A stretch of 64,000 bases of DNA from assembly GCA_029260715.1 (NCBI GenBank), contig JAJDCS010000014.1, forward strand, positions 148,802 to 212,801. Reading direction: 5' to 3'. Numbering within the stretch: the first letter of the stretch is position 1; each line of letters starts with the position of its first letter. Below the pieces are notes generated by a model. It saw only the letters and a list, made by a program, of their open reading frames with translations, was not told where the DNA came from and ran no database searches. A program made the position numbers and the translations under genes. The DNA comes from Phycisphaeraceae bacterium. Its GTDB lineage: Bacteria > Planctomycetota > Phycisphaerae > Phycisphaerales > Phycisphaeraceae. Positions 24,780-32,199 of this stretch are shown here, in pieces.

Positions 24780-25739
24780 TCACTGAACCTCCTGCCGCCA
24801 CGTGCCCGCGACGGGCGTCATTGGTGGAGACGTGATGTACTTACCATAGATGTAGTGGTTCAAGCTCGTACTTGCACTGAAAGTCCAGGTTGACCCTGCG
24901 TTATAGGTTACGAGTAGCCCACTCCCACTGCTGCCTTTCTGGGCCTTACAAGCAGTGCCACCTTGATCCCATTCGAGCACGAGGCACAGCCCTTCTGAAG
25001 GTGATAGGCCCGTCACGGTGCTGTATGTAAACTCCAGCCAAGTAGCTGAGGCAAGAGACGTCTCGTACATCAGCATTTCTTCGAGGACCGTTGTGGTGGG
25101 GACGTTGCTACCGTCGGCCTTGCGGAGTTGAACCTTAGTGACACCGTCGGATCCGTTTCCATGCTTGACTGCGTGGACCTGCACACGTGTCACCGACCAC
25201 GATGTCGCGCCAGCAGGCAGGGTAGGCTTAAAGTATTGTCCCGCCCACTCCGCGGACTCGATAAAGGCTTGACCTCCACCACCTGAGATGTCGCTGCTAA
25301 AAAGCACCTCAGCGCTCTCGGTTGAGCCGCCCCCGCTGGGTTGCGCCATCTCCACGCTGTAGATTCGCACGGCGTTGTTGACGGTGGCTTTGCCGTACAG
25401 TCGCACCGGCTGGGTGGGATCGTTGGCCAAGTTGCCGTCGATCTCGTCCACAAATTTGTAGGTCACCACGGCCTCGCCCCAGGTGTAGTCGGCCGTCCAG
25501 GTGTCGTTTGTGTGGGTCGCGCGCCAGCCGGGTGCGGTCATGGCCTTATACAAGCCCAGGTCAACCATGGATTGCGCGTAGTAGCCGGCTTTGGCCGCGT
25601 CTAGGTCCGCGTTAGAGATGCGCGTTTGGATACGCCCCACCGTCATCGCAGACAAACCCACCACCGCCACAAATACCGATGTCATCAACACGAGCACGTA
25701 CACACTGCCGCGGCAACGGCAGCGTGCCTTGCTGTTCAT
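24780..25739 (-). CDS. GspK/PilX-like pseudopilin with putative beta-sandwich domain, copy A
   Basis: The N-terminal RGSVYVLVLMTSVFVAVVGL resembles the inner-membrane helix of GspK/PilX minor pseudopilins (it lacks the usual Glu5). A region similar to the N-terminal ~110 residues of the next gene follows (VRLYGKATVNNAVRIYSV). The rest, from about residue 165, is a putative beta-sandwich with GQYFKPTLPAGATSWSVTRV, KADGSNVPTTTVLEE and LSPSEGLCLVLEWDQG. The protein ends with PVAGTWRQEVQ, the same as copy B. The start ATG at 25739 has no clear ribosome site, so the exact N-terminus is uncertain. It is the last gene of the pseudopilin series. Confidence 0.7.
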   Translation of the reverse strand: MNSKARCRCRGSVYVLVLMTSVFVAVVGLSAMTVGRIQTRISNADLDAAKAGYYAQSMVDLGLYKAMTAPGWRATHTNDTWTADYTWGEAVVTYKFVDEIDGNLANDPTQPVRLYGKATVNNAVRIYSVEMAQPSGGGSTESAEVLFSSDISGGGGQAFIESAEWAGQYFKPTLPAGATSWSVTRVQVHAVKHGNGSDGVTKVQLRKADGSNVPTTTVLEEMLMYETSLASATWLEFTYSTVTGLSPSEGLCLVLEWDQGGTACKAQKGSSGSGLLVTYNAGSTWTFSASTSLNHYIYGKYITSPPMTPVAGTWRQEVQ

Positions 25740-25797
25740 AGTTCGGCGCGGTTCGGTCGGCTGTCGCCGTAGAAATTTTTTTCTTATTGGCTGCAAC

Positions 25798-26772
25798 TCA
25801 TTGCACTTCCTGCCGCCAGGTGCCCGCGACGGGGGCCAAGGGCGGGCTGGCGATGTAGGTGCCGTACACCCTGTAAAGTAACGCTTGAGCCCCGATGGTG
25901 AACCATGCCGCCTCTTTGCCGCTTGTCGAAACGTATCCCCCCGGGGGGGTCGCGGACCAATCCAATTCAACTTGTGCGGCCTTGCTGCCTTGTGACCACT
26001 CAAGGACCAAGCAAAGATGATCGGCGGGGGTAAGACTCGACACGTTGCTAAACGTGAATTCCCGCCAAGTGGGCGTGGCGGTCAAAGCGGTTTCGTTCAT
26101 CGTGAATGCTTCGAGCACCGTGGTTGTGGGCAGACCGCTTGCGTCAGCCGTACGCAGCTGAACCTTCGTCACGCCGTCTGTCGTGCTGCCTGTTGAACTA
26201 CGGGCTTTGAACTGGACGCGCGTCACCTTCCAACTGGTCGCGTTGGCTGGCAGCGTCGGCTCAATATACTGCCCGTGCCAGTACCATTCTTGGATGTTCT
26301 GCAAGCCGGCGTTGGGCGTCGCCGGGTCCCAGCTATTTAGAAGCATTTCGGGGCTTTCCGTGGCCCCGCCGGGTTGTAGGAGCTTGACGCTGTAGATGCG
26401 CACGGTGTTGTTGACGGTGGTTTTGCCGTAAAGGCGCACGGGCTGTGTGGGGTCGTTGGCTAGATCACCGTCGATTTCATCGACAAATTTGTAGGTGACG
26501 ATCGCCTCGCCCCAGGTGTAGTCGGGTGTCCAGGTGTCGTTTGTGTGGGTGGTGCGCCAGCCGGGTGTGGTCATGGCTTTGTACAGGCCCAGGTCGACCA
26601 TGGACTGTGCGTAGTACCCGGCTTTGGCGGCGTCTTGGCTGGCGTTGGCGGTGCGGGTTTGGATGCGCCCTGCTGTCATCGCCGACAACCCCACAACGGC
26701 GACAAACACGGACACCATCAACACGAGGACATACGCGCTGCCGCGACAACGGTCGTGTGTCTTGCGTTTCAT
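25798..26772 (-). CDS. GspK/PilX-like pseudopilin with putative beta-sandwich domain, copy B
   Basis: Paralogue of the gene at 24780. The N-terminal ~110 residues are nearly identical (RGSAYVLVLMVSVFVAVVGL; YYAQSMVDLGLYKAMTTPG). The C-terminal domain aligns throughout (GQYIEPTLPANATSWKVTRV) but with more substitutions. Two ATGs (26772, 26778) are possible starts. It lies 58 bp before copy A. A dispersed repeat, copy 2, sits ~36 bp upstream of its start. Confidence 0.7.
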   Translation of the reverse strand: MKRKTHDRCRGSAYVLVLMVSVFVAVVGLSAMTAGRIQTRTANASQDAAKAGYYAQSMVDLGLYKAMTTPGWRTTHTNDTWTPDYTWGEAIVTYKFVDEIDGDLANDPTQPVRLYGKTTVNNTVRIYSVKLLQPGGATESPEMLLNSWDPATPNAGLQNIQEWYWHGQYIEPTLPANATSWKVTRVQFKARSSTGSTTDGVTKVQLRTADASGLPTTTVLEAFTMNETALTATPTWREFTFSNVSSLTPADHLCLVLEWSQGSKAAQVELDWSATPPGGYVSTSGKEAAWFTIGAQALLYRVYGTYIASPPLAPVAGTWRQEVQ

Positions 26773-26807
26773 ACGCATCTGGATTAATTCGAAGTCGATG
26801 CAAGCGC

Positions 26808-26850
26808 GAGAAGAGACCGCTTCCTTATCCGCCTGAGGCGGACGGCTCGT
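26808..26850 (+). repeat. 43-bp palindrome-containing dispersed repeat, copy 2
   Basis: Identical to copy 1 over 43 bp, with further partial identity outside it (GTCGATGC upstream). It lies in the gap between the copy B pseudopilin and the prepilin gene at 26900. Confidence 0.85.
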
Positions 26851-26899
26851 AGCGGTCGGCTGTGTATGAGTCCAGATACGTATCATTGCTCAGTAAGGC

Positions 26900-27508
26900 T
26901 CAATTTGCACTCGACGGGTTGCTCCATCCCGAGGTGCGTAGCGATGTGAGGGTCACCAACACCCGATCGCCGTGCTTCACCATGACGCGTATACGCTTGA
27001 TCCCCGATTCACTGCCCGACACGAGGCTGAAGTCATTGGCGTTTAGCCACACGACTTCCACTTCGCGCTGATAAATATCCATGCTGGGTATGGCTGTGCC
27101 GTCTTGGCGTTCGGGTGGGTTGGCCGACCAGCCGTTGTAGTCGTCCACGTCGTCCCACAAGTCGCGTCGGGTGGCGCTCTCGCCGGTCTCTCGGCCGAAC
27201 GTGGGTGCGGCGACCGGCTCCTCGTAAGCCTGGAGAACGATTTCGTCCATTAGGTCCTGGGCCAGCAGCAGTGCGACGCTGCGCTGGGCGTTGGCCAACT
27301 GTGTTTTTTGTGACGAGCCCACGGTGTTCATCGCTGTGACGATCATGAGCCCGACGACGAAGACGCAGATGACCGCCTCGACAAGGCTGAAGCCGTGTGT
27401 GCGGCGGTGTGCGAGACAGAAGAGACCGCTCCCTGATCCGCCTGAGGCGGACGGCTCGTCGTGGGGGTCTGTTGTGATCAACCATGAGATCGCTTTACAG
27501 AGCTTCAT
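26900..27508 (-). CDS. Prepilin-like minor pseudopilin (PilV/GspI-like) with unusually long leader
   Basis: Contains a prepilin cleavage motif HG-FSLVEAVICVFVVGLM, so it should be cleaved by a prepilin peptidase. The Gly is residue 39, giving a 39-residue leader against the usual 5-25. The start is fixed by an ATGA overlap with the upstream gene (ATG 27508, stop 27505-27507). Residues about 17-30 of the leader (DEPSASGGSGSGLF) are encoded by copy 3 of the dispersed repeat. The rest is ~160 residues, with EVEVVWLNANDF and ends near TSLRTSGWSNPSSAN. Likely a tip or assembly pseudopilin. Confidence 0.8.
   Translation of the reverse strand: MKLCKAISWLITTDPHDEPSASGGSGSGLFCLAHRRTHGFSLVEAVICVFVVGLMIVTAMNTVGSSQKTQLANAQRSVALLLAQDLMDEIVLQAYEEPVAAPTFGRETGESATRRDLWDDVDDYNGWSANPPERQDGTAIPSMDIYQREVEVVWLNANDFSLVSGSESGIKRIRVMVKHGDRVLVTLTSLRTSGWSNPSSAN
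27419..27460 (+). repeat. 42-bp dispersed repeat, copy 3 (inside the prepilin leader)
   Basis: Matches copies 1 and 2 over 42 bp with two mismatches (CTCCCTGATCC for CTTCCTTATCC). It keeps the TCCGCC-TGA-GGCGGA palindrome. It lies within the coding region of the prepilin gene 26900-27508, with the frame preserved. Confidence 0.85.
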
Positions 27509-29178
27509 GAGCCGGCGCCTCCCACTCGGATGCGAACGTGGTCGAACTCGGCCCCGTCGCCGACTCGCCGAAGCTGTATAAACTCGTCGTTGTTGCCTGT
27601 ATATCGGGGGTAGGAGAACGTGCCGCTTTCTTGGCCGTTGATTTTGATGTGGACGGTGTCCGCGCCCGGGTCGACCAGCAGGGTCAGATCGACAAACCCG
27701 CTGGGCAAGCCGGTCTGTGTGTACAGGGTTTGGAACGAAAATGTGTTGGGCTTGGTTTGCACCGTCAAGGTCTGTGTGTTGTCGGCTTCGAGCTTGATGT
27801 GCGCGTAGATCGCGCCGTGCGTGGTGCCGGTGCGGTCGATGTTCATCCAGACGCCCGCGCCGTCGGTGCCGGACGTGGTGTCGCGAAAACGGACGTCTAG
27901 TGCGGTGACTTCCAAAAATTTATTGACGGGATTGGTATTCATCGCCCGGTCGATCCGCCAGACCCCGCCGGCGAGTGTGGCGGGCACGAAGGCTCCGGCG
28001 TCGTTCATGGCCCAGTCGGGGGTAGTGTCTTGATCGATATCAATAGCCGTTGGGTCGCCGCTGAAGTCGGCTTCCCACACGGTGGTGAGCACTTCGGGTA
28101 GGTTCGCCGTTCGGGCCGACGTTTCAATGGGCAAGGCGGTGTCGGCGTCGCCTGCTTCGAGGGCGAGGCGCACCGAGGTGAGGTGCTGGCGTGTGACCGC
28201 TTGGTCGGGGCCCGGCTGGGTGATCGTGCCATAGACGTAGTACTGCAAGGCCTTACTGCCGTTGTGCGTCCAGGTGACGCCCGCGTCGTCCGTGATTAGA
28301 AGCCCCGAGCCGCCGGCAGAGTCAAGCTGAACCTGCGTATTCAAGGGCGGCAAATTGTCCCGGATGACTAGGCAGACGCGCTCGCTGGGAGACAGGCCGT
28401 TCACGTTGGAAAAATTAAATTGTTGCCAGGAAAAAGTATTGAACAATAAAAGGTGTAGAAACAAGACCTGCTCAAGCACAACGCCGGTGGGGTGGTTGCT
28501 GGCGTCGGCGGGGCGGATCTGCACCAGCATGGTCCCGGCCAGCGGCAGTATGCCGGCGTTTCTCATCCTGAACGTCACGCGTTTGACGCTCCAGCTTAGG
28601 GTGTCGGGCGGGAGGGTCGGGTCGATGTACTGCCCGGGCCAGTCGTTGCCGTCCACGATCTCGGTCGCCGCGGTGACGAGCGGGTCGTGGCTGACCAGCA
28701 GTTGCTCGGCACCCTCGACTGGCGGGCCGGGGTAAGTTTCGGTGGCAGATGTAAACGCATAACTCAAATCAAATTGCTGTACATTGTCGAGGATCGGCTC
28801 GGCTGCGGCGTTGTTGGTTTGCCGTGTCAGCGGGTCGCTGGCTGTGCCGGACCAAGCGTATCGCACGGTTTCGGGCAGGCCGTCGCTGTTGCGGTCCGCC
28901 AGCGCGAACGCGACCGCGTTGGCCGATCGTTCCGTGATATAGACAGCGGTCCTCAATTCTTGGGCGATCTGTTGGGCTGTTTGACTGGTTTGGGTGATCG
29001 CCTCATTGGGGCTTTGATTAGTGGGGATCGCTTTGCTGGCTAGGTAGATCGTGGACCCCATCGCCAGCATGAGCACGGACATGATGGCCATCGCCGCGAC
29101 GACTTCGACCAGCGTGGCGCCTGCTCTGTGAGCGGGGACGCCGGTTGGGCGGCTCTGGATGGGTGTACGCTCCATCAT
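27505..29178 (-). CDS. GspJ/PilW-like prepilin with putative beta-sandwich and LamG-like regions
   Basis: The 557-residue protein opens with a prepilin motif (HRAGATLVEVVAAMAIMSVL), typical of GspJ/PilW minor pseudopilins. Residues ~75-160 and the last ~200 are globular. The segment around 175-330 (GQYIDPTLPPDTLSWSVKRV; NGLSPSERVCLVIRDN) is related to the domain of the two GspK/PilX-like genes. The C-terminal ~180 residues resemble a LamG/concanavalin-type fold (LEVTALDVRFRD; VWMNIDRTGTTHGAIYAHIK), which is weaker evidence. Most GspJ/PilW proteins are ~200-330 residues, so this one is fused. Its start and stop overlap both neighbouring genes as ATGA. Confidence 0.78.
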   Translation of the reverse strand: MMERTPIQSRPTGVPAHRAGATLVEVVAAMAIMSVLMLAMGSTIYLASKAIPTNQSPNEAITQTSQTAQQIAQELRTAVYITERSANAVAFALADRNSDGLPETVRYAWSGTASDPLTRQTNNAAAEPILDNVQQFDLSYAFTSATETYPGPPVEGAEQLLVSHDPLVTAATEIVDGNDWPGQYIDPTLPPDTLSWSVKRVTFRMRNAGILPLAGTMLVQIRPADASNHPTGVVLEQVLFLHLLLFNTFSWQQFNFSNVNGLSPSERVCLVIRDNLPPLNTQVQLDSAGGSGLLITDDAGVTWTHNGSKALQYYVYGTITQPGPDQAVTRQHLTSVRLALEAGDADTALPIETSARTANLPEVLTTVWEADFSGDPTAIDIDQDTTPDWAMNDAGAFVPATLAGGVWRIDRAMNTNPVNKFLEVTALDVRFRDTTSGTDGAGVWMNIDRTGTTHGAIYAHIKLEADNTQTLTVQTKPNTFSFQTLYTQTGLPSGFVDLTLLVDPGADTVHIKINGQESGTFSYPRYTGNNDEFIQLRRVGDGAEFDHVRIRVGGAGS

Positions 29179-29648
29179 GGGATACTCACCCTCCCCGTGT
29201 CCGCGTCTACGACGATTTTGCGTTGCTCGGTGCCGGCTTGGACGACCACCGCGCCGTCTGAGTCTGGCGTGCCGTAGCCGTCGAAGATGACAACCGCGTC
29301 GCCGCCGAAGTCTGCTGAGATGATCCGGGCTTGGTAGGGGTCGGCTTTGAGGTCGACGTCGTAGTTGGCGGTCTGCTCGTCTAGGCTTGATACGTTCTGA
29401 AGCTGGTACGTGTGGGCGCCGGTATTAAAGCTGACCTGGCGTGAGGCGCTTGCTTGGCGTGCGGCTTGCTGGGCCAGTTGCAGGTCGGCGGCGACGCGTC
29501 TCGACGCGGCGACACAGCGATATCTCATCAGCGAGTTGGTGTACCGGGGCACCGCGATCGCGGCGAAGACCGCCATGATGGCCGCCACAAGCACGACCTC
29601 AACCAGGCTGAACCCGGCCAAGCCATGCGCGTGACGCGGGCGTGTCAT
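29175..29648 (-). CDS. GspH/FimT-like pseudopilin
   Basis: Starts MTRPRHAHGLAGFSLVEVVL, where the prepilin site is AG-FSLVE. ~157 residues. The downstream part is beta-rich with ISADFGGDAVVIFDGYGTPD and ends KIVVDADTGRVSIP, a C-terminal pattern seen in GspH/FimT proteins. The ATG at 29648 follows GAGGGCAGAG; a GTG 12 bp earlier is less likely. It overlaps the next gene by ATGA, implying translational coupling. Confidence 0.85.
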   Translation of the reverse strand: MTRPRHAHGLAGFSLVEVVLVAAIMAVFAAIAVPRYTNSLMRYRCVAASRRVAADLQLAQQAARQASASRQVSFNTGAHTYQLQNVSSLDEQTANYDVDLKADPYQARIISADFGGDAVVIFDGYGTPDSDGAVVVQAGTEQRKIVVDADTGRVSIP

Positions 29649-29668
29649 CTCTGCCCTCACAGGCTGAA

Positions 29669-30178
29669 TCAGTATGTGTTGTAAGCCGTGCCGTCGTCGT
29701 CCACGTCAGTGCCAACAAGGTTGGCGCGGAGCTCAAGCGTGGCTGTGTTGAACCACCACCCGTCGGTGGCGGCGCCCTGTGGCGGGACATCGGCGGCGAC
29801 AGTCGTCACGTGGATGCCCCTCTCGCCTTTCTTTGCACCCACCGGCTGTGGGGGGATCTCTTTGAGGTACGGCCCAAAGACAATGCCCGAGCCGGAGTTC
29901 TTTGTGGCGCTGAAGCTGGCGCCCGTGGCGTTCGAGAACTGCGTGAGCTGGTTCACGATGTTAGCGTCCGGGTATTTGCCGTCGTGCTCGGCGGCGTACA
30001 ACTCGATCGAGTTGCGAAGCACCGACAAGTCACTGCGCAGGGCGCTGCCGCCCGCGGTGCGTGCCCCGCGGCTTAGCCTCGGGATTGCGATCGCGGCGAT
30101 CACACCCATAATCACAATGACGATGACCAGCTCAACCAAGCTGAAGGCGAGCCGGCGGGTACGGTGATTCTGTGCCAT
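29669..30178 (-). CDS. GspG-like major pseudopilin, copy 1
   Basis: Prepilin with ~169 residues: RLAFSLVELVIVIVIMGVIA, then AIPRLSRGARTAGGSALRSD and the typical GspG region IELYAAEHDGKYPD. The residue before the FSLVE motif is Ala, not the usual Gly. It ends with an Asp-rich segment GTDVDDDGTAYNTY that could bind calcium, as in GspG. Strong ribosome site GGGAGG at 8 nt. It is a paralogue of the gene at 30388, so the machine has two major-type pilins. An inverted repeat at 30268-30289 lies upstream. Confidence 0.88.
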   Translation of the reverse strand: MAQNHRTRRLAFSLVELVIVIVIMGVIAAIAIPRLSRGARTAGGSALRSDLSVLRNSIELYAAEHDGKYPDANIVNQLTQFSNATGASFSATKNSGSGIVFGPYLKEIPPQPVGAKKGERGIHVTTVAADVPPQGAATDGWWFNTATLELRANLVGTDVDDDGTAYNTY

Positions 30179-30267
30179 TGATAAAACCTCCCTAGTAGGC
30201 AACTGACCTCGGATACGAAACCGTGGCCTGTAATTGTTGATCGGTCTGGCAGCGGTTGGCCTTAACA

Positions 30268-30289
30268 ATTTGTAACATTCGCTACAAAT
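30268..30289. promoter_or_regulatory. Inverted repeat (possible operator) upstream of the major prepilin gene
   Basis: ATTTGTA (30268-30274) and TACAAAT (30283-30289) form a 7-bp perfect inverted repeat separated by 8 bp, about 90 bp upstream of the prepilin start. The stretch is more AT-rich than its surroundings. It may bind a regulator or be part of a promoter. The 209-bp gap 30179-30387 holds no other gene. Confidence 0.35.
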
Positions 30290-30387
30290 ATCTGGGCGGT
30301 CGGAGGGGCGGGATCGCTGGTATTTTGAGTTATCGGAATGTGAAGGCCAAGCCGCGGTAATTGACGTGCGGGTTCAGGCACATCGGC

Positions 30388-30927
30388 TTACGGCCCGACG
30401 GGCATCTTCTCGCGGATCATGGCGTCCATCAGGTCGGCGTCCGCCGCGTCGGGTGGGCGCAAGATCACGCGGAACTGGTGGGTCTTGGCGTTGTACCACC
30501 ACCCGCCGGTAGCTGCGGACGCGGGGGGCGCGTCGCCGGCGTTCATGGCGACGTACATCTGGTTGTCTTCTTTATTGGCCCCGACCATGATCGGCGGCAT
30601 CTCGCTGAGATACGGGCCGTAGACAACTTTGTTGGCTGAATCCTTGGCCGGTTTGATCGTCGTGCCGGTAATGTCGGTGTATTGGGTCAGTTGGTCGGCG
30701 ATATTGGCGTCGGGGTAGACGCCATCGTGCTCGGCGGCGTAGAGCTCGACGGCCTGCTTGATACGGGCGATGTTGTTCTTGGTGGCGGTCAGGCCGGAGG
30801 TGCGGACGCTGTGGCTCATGCGGTAGGCCGCGACGGACGCGATCACCCCGATAATCACCACGACAATCACCAACTCAATGAGTGAAAAGCCATGATCGCT
30901 GGGGTGTGCCCTTCGGCGCCACGACAT
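30388..30927 (-). CDS. GspG-like major pseudopilin, copy 2
   Basis: 179 residues. The prepilin site is HG-FSLIELVIVVVIIGVIAS. The downstream RMSHSVRTSGLTATKNNIAR and VELYAAEHDGVYPDANIADQ are shared with copy 1 (29669), as is GPYLSEMPP. The C-terminus is different (PPDAADADLMDAMIREKMPVGP). It sits 63 bp after the pilP-like gene. Confidence 0.88.
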   Translation of the reverse strand: MSWRRRAHPSDHGFSLIELVIVVVIIGVIASVAAYRMSHSVRTSGLTATKNNIARIKQAVELYAAEHDGVYPDANIADQLTQYTDITGTTIKPAKDSANKVVYGPYLSEMPPIMVGANKEDNQMYVAMNAGDAPPASAATGGWWYNAKTHQFRVILRPPDAADADLMDAMIREKMPVGP

Positions 30928-30990
30928 GATGATTCAACCCTGGATAGCAGGCGGCGGGTAGGGGAGACTCGAACGCGCCCCTAGGATGGC

Positions 30991-31560
30991 CTATTCCGCG
31001 CCAGGATTCAAGCTCAGCTCGGCTCGCATCCCGTCGCGGGCTTCAAACGTCGCGGATTGCTTGTCGATCGATACCAGCTTGAACCCGTCGATGGCCTGGC
31101 CGACCCGCAGCATCTGGTTGTCGATCAAGGCATAGCCCGCGCCGTCTTTGGTCATCACAGCGTTGAGCTTGTGCTGGGTTTCAAAGGCCTCGATCTTAAG
31201 CCTGGGGTCTGCCGTGGCGATCCGGGTGGGCGCGACGGGCGCGACCTCCGGCTCGGGTTTAGCGAACCAAACATCGGAGGGGGAGAACATATCAACGGTC
31301 CGGCCCAGGGATGCCCGCTTGGTCGCCGCGACGGTCGTTAGCCGGTGGCTGATGAACGGCTGGTGGAGCTGGATCTTGGTATCGGTGAATTGAGGAACCG
31401 GTGCGTCGCGGCCGGTAAAGGCGCTATCCGTCAGCGACTGGGCCGACGCCTGGCTCGGCGAGGTGTGCTCCGACTCGAGGATCACCCGGTCGATCGTTAG
31501 CCCCGCCAACGCCACACCCAGCACGCCCGCATAGATCTTTTGTTCTTTGGTCAGTTTCAT
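30991..31560 (-). CDS. PilP/GspC-like periplasmic protein
   Basis: The 189-residue protein has a short cytosolic start (MKLTKEQKIYAG), one membrane helix (VLGVALAGLTIDRVIL), a low-complexity linker and a C-terminal domain of about 80 residues (YALIDNQMLRVGQAIDGFKL, then VSIDKQSATFEARDG), which fits the beta-domain of PilP or the HR domain of GspC. Such proteins connect the inner-membrane platform to the secretin. No secretin gene is in the window. The gene follows pilO by 57 bp, so the order MNOP is conserved. Confidence 0.72.
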   Translation of the reverse strand: MKLTKEQKIYAGVLGVALAGLTIDRVILESEHTSPSQASAQSLTDSAFTGRDAPVPQFTDTKIQLHQPFISHRLTTVAATKRASLGRTVDMFSPSDVWFAKPEPEVAPVAPTRIATADPRLKIEAFETQHKLNAVMTKDGAGYALIDNQMLRVGQAIDGFKLVSIDKQSATFEARDGMRAELSLNPGAE

Positions 31561-31617
31561 CTCTGCCTAAAACAAAAGATATAACCGGGCGGGAGGCAAG
31601 CCCGGGCGTGGGATAAT

Positions 31618-32199
31618 TTACATTGGGCCCTTGGCGTCTTTGGCGGTTGTGTGCCACAGCAGGTCTAGCTCGATTGTGACGGTCGGGTTTGGCGTGTTGG
31701 TTTTAGCGGTTAAGCCGAATGACCGGACGCGGGTGTCCAAGAAGTTTTTGTGTAGCTGGTGCAGGAAGTAGACGCAGGTGGGGTACGCCCCAGCCCCGGT
31801 GATGCGGATCGGGATCGACCGGAAGTAGGTGCCCTCCATGACCTCGCCGGGCTGGACCTCGTGTATCTCAAGGCCGTTGGCGGTGGCCAGCCGCGTCAGC
31901 TTCGCCAAGTGATTATTCAGTTGTGCGGCCGGTTGGAGGCGGAAGCCGGTCTCGTCGAGCGACTGGCGCACGCTCTTGAGCTTCTGCCCGACCCGCCTTT
32001 GCGATTGGACCAGCTCGGCGACAGTATGTTTGTGGCGGCGCAGGTCGCTGGTCTGTGTCTGGGTTTTGGCGTATAGCTGGACGACCGGCGCGGCGCCCAC
32101 CCAATAAACCAACGCGGTAACCAGCAGGCACACGGCGATGCCCGCGCCGTCGATTGTCCAGCGGTCGGCTTGTTTCGATTGGGCTTTGCCGTTCTTCAT
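31618..32199 (-). CDS. pilO: PilO-like pilus assembly protein
   Basis: The ~193-residue protein has one N-terminal membrane helix (IAVCLLVTALVYWVGAAPVV) and a coiled-coil region (HKHTVAELVQSQRRVGQKLK), followed by an alpha-beta domain with YFRSIPIRITGAGAYPTCVY. Such domains form the periplasmic alignment complex with PilN. The start at 32199 overlaps the pilN stop as ATGA. Confidence 0.83.
   Translation of the reverse strand: MKNGKAQSKQADRWTIDGAGIAVCLLVTALVYWVGAAPVVQLYAKTQTQTSDLRRHKHTVAELVQSQRRVGQKLKSVRQSLDETGFRLQPAAQLNNHLAKLTRLATANGLEIHEVQPGEVMEGTYFRSIPIRITGAGAYPTCVYFLHQLHKNFLDTRVRSFGLTAKTNTPNPTVTIELDLLWHTTAKDAKGPM

Noticed and set aside
24064..27460. Repeats as a CRISPR array
   Set aside because: Only three copies, spaced by 0.6-2.7 kb with genes between, and no regular spacers.
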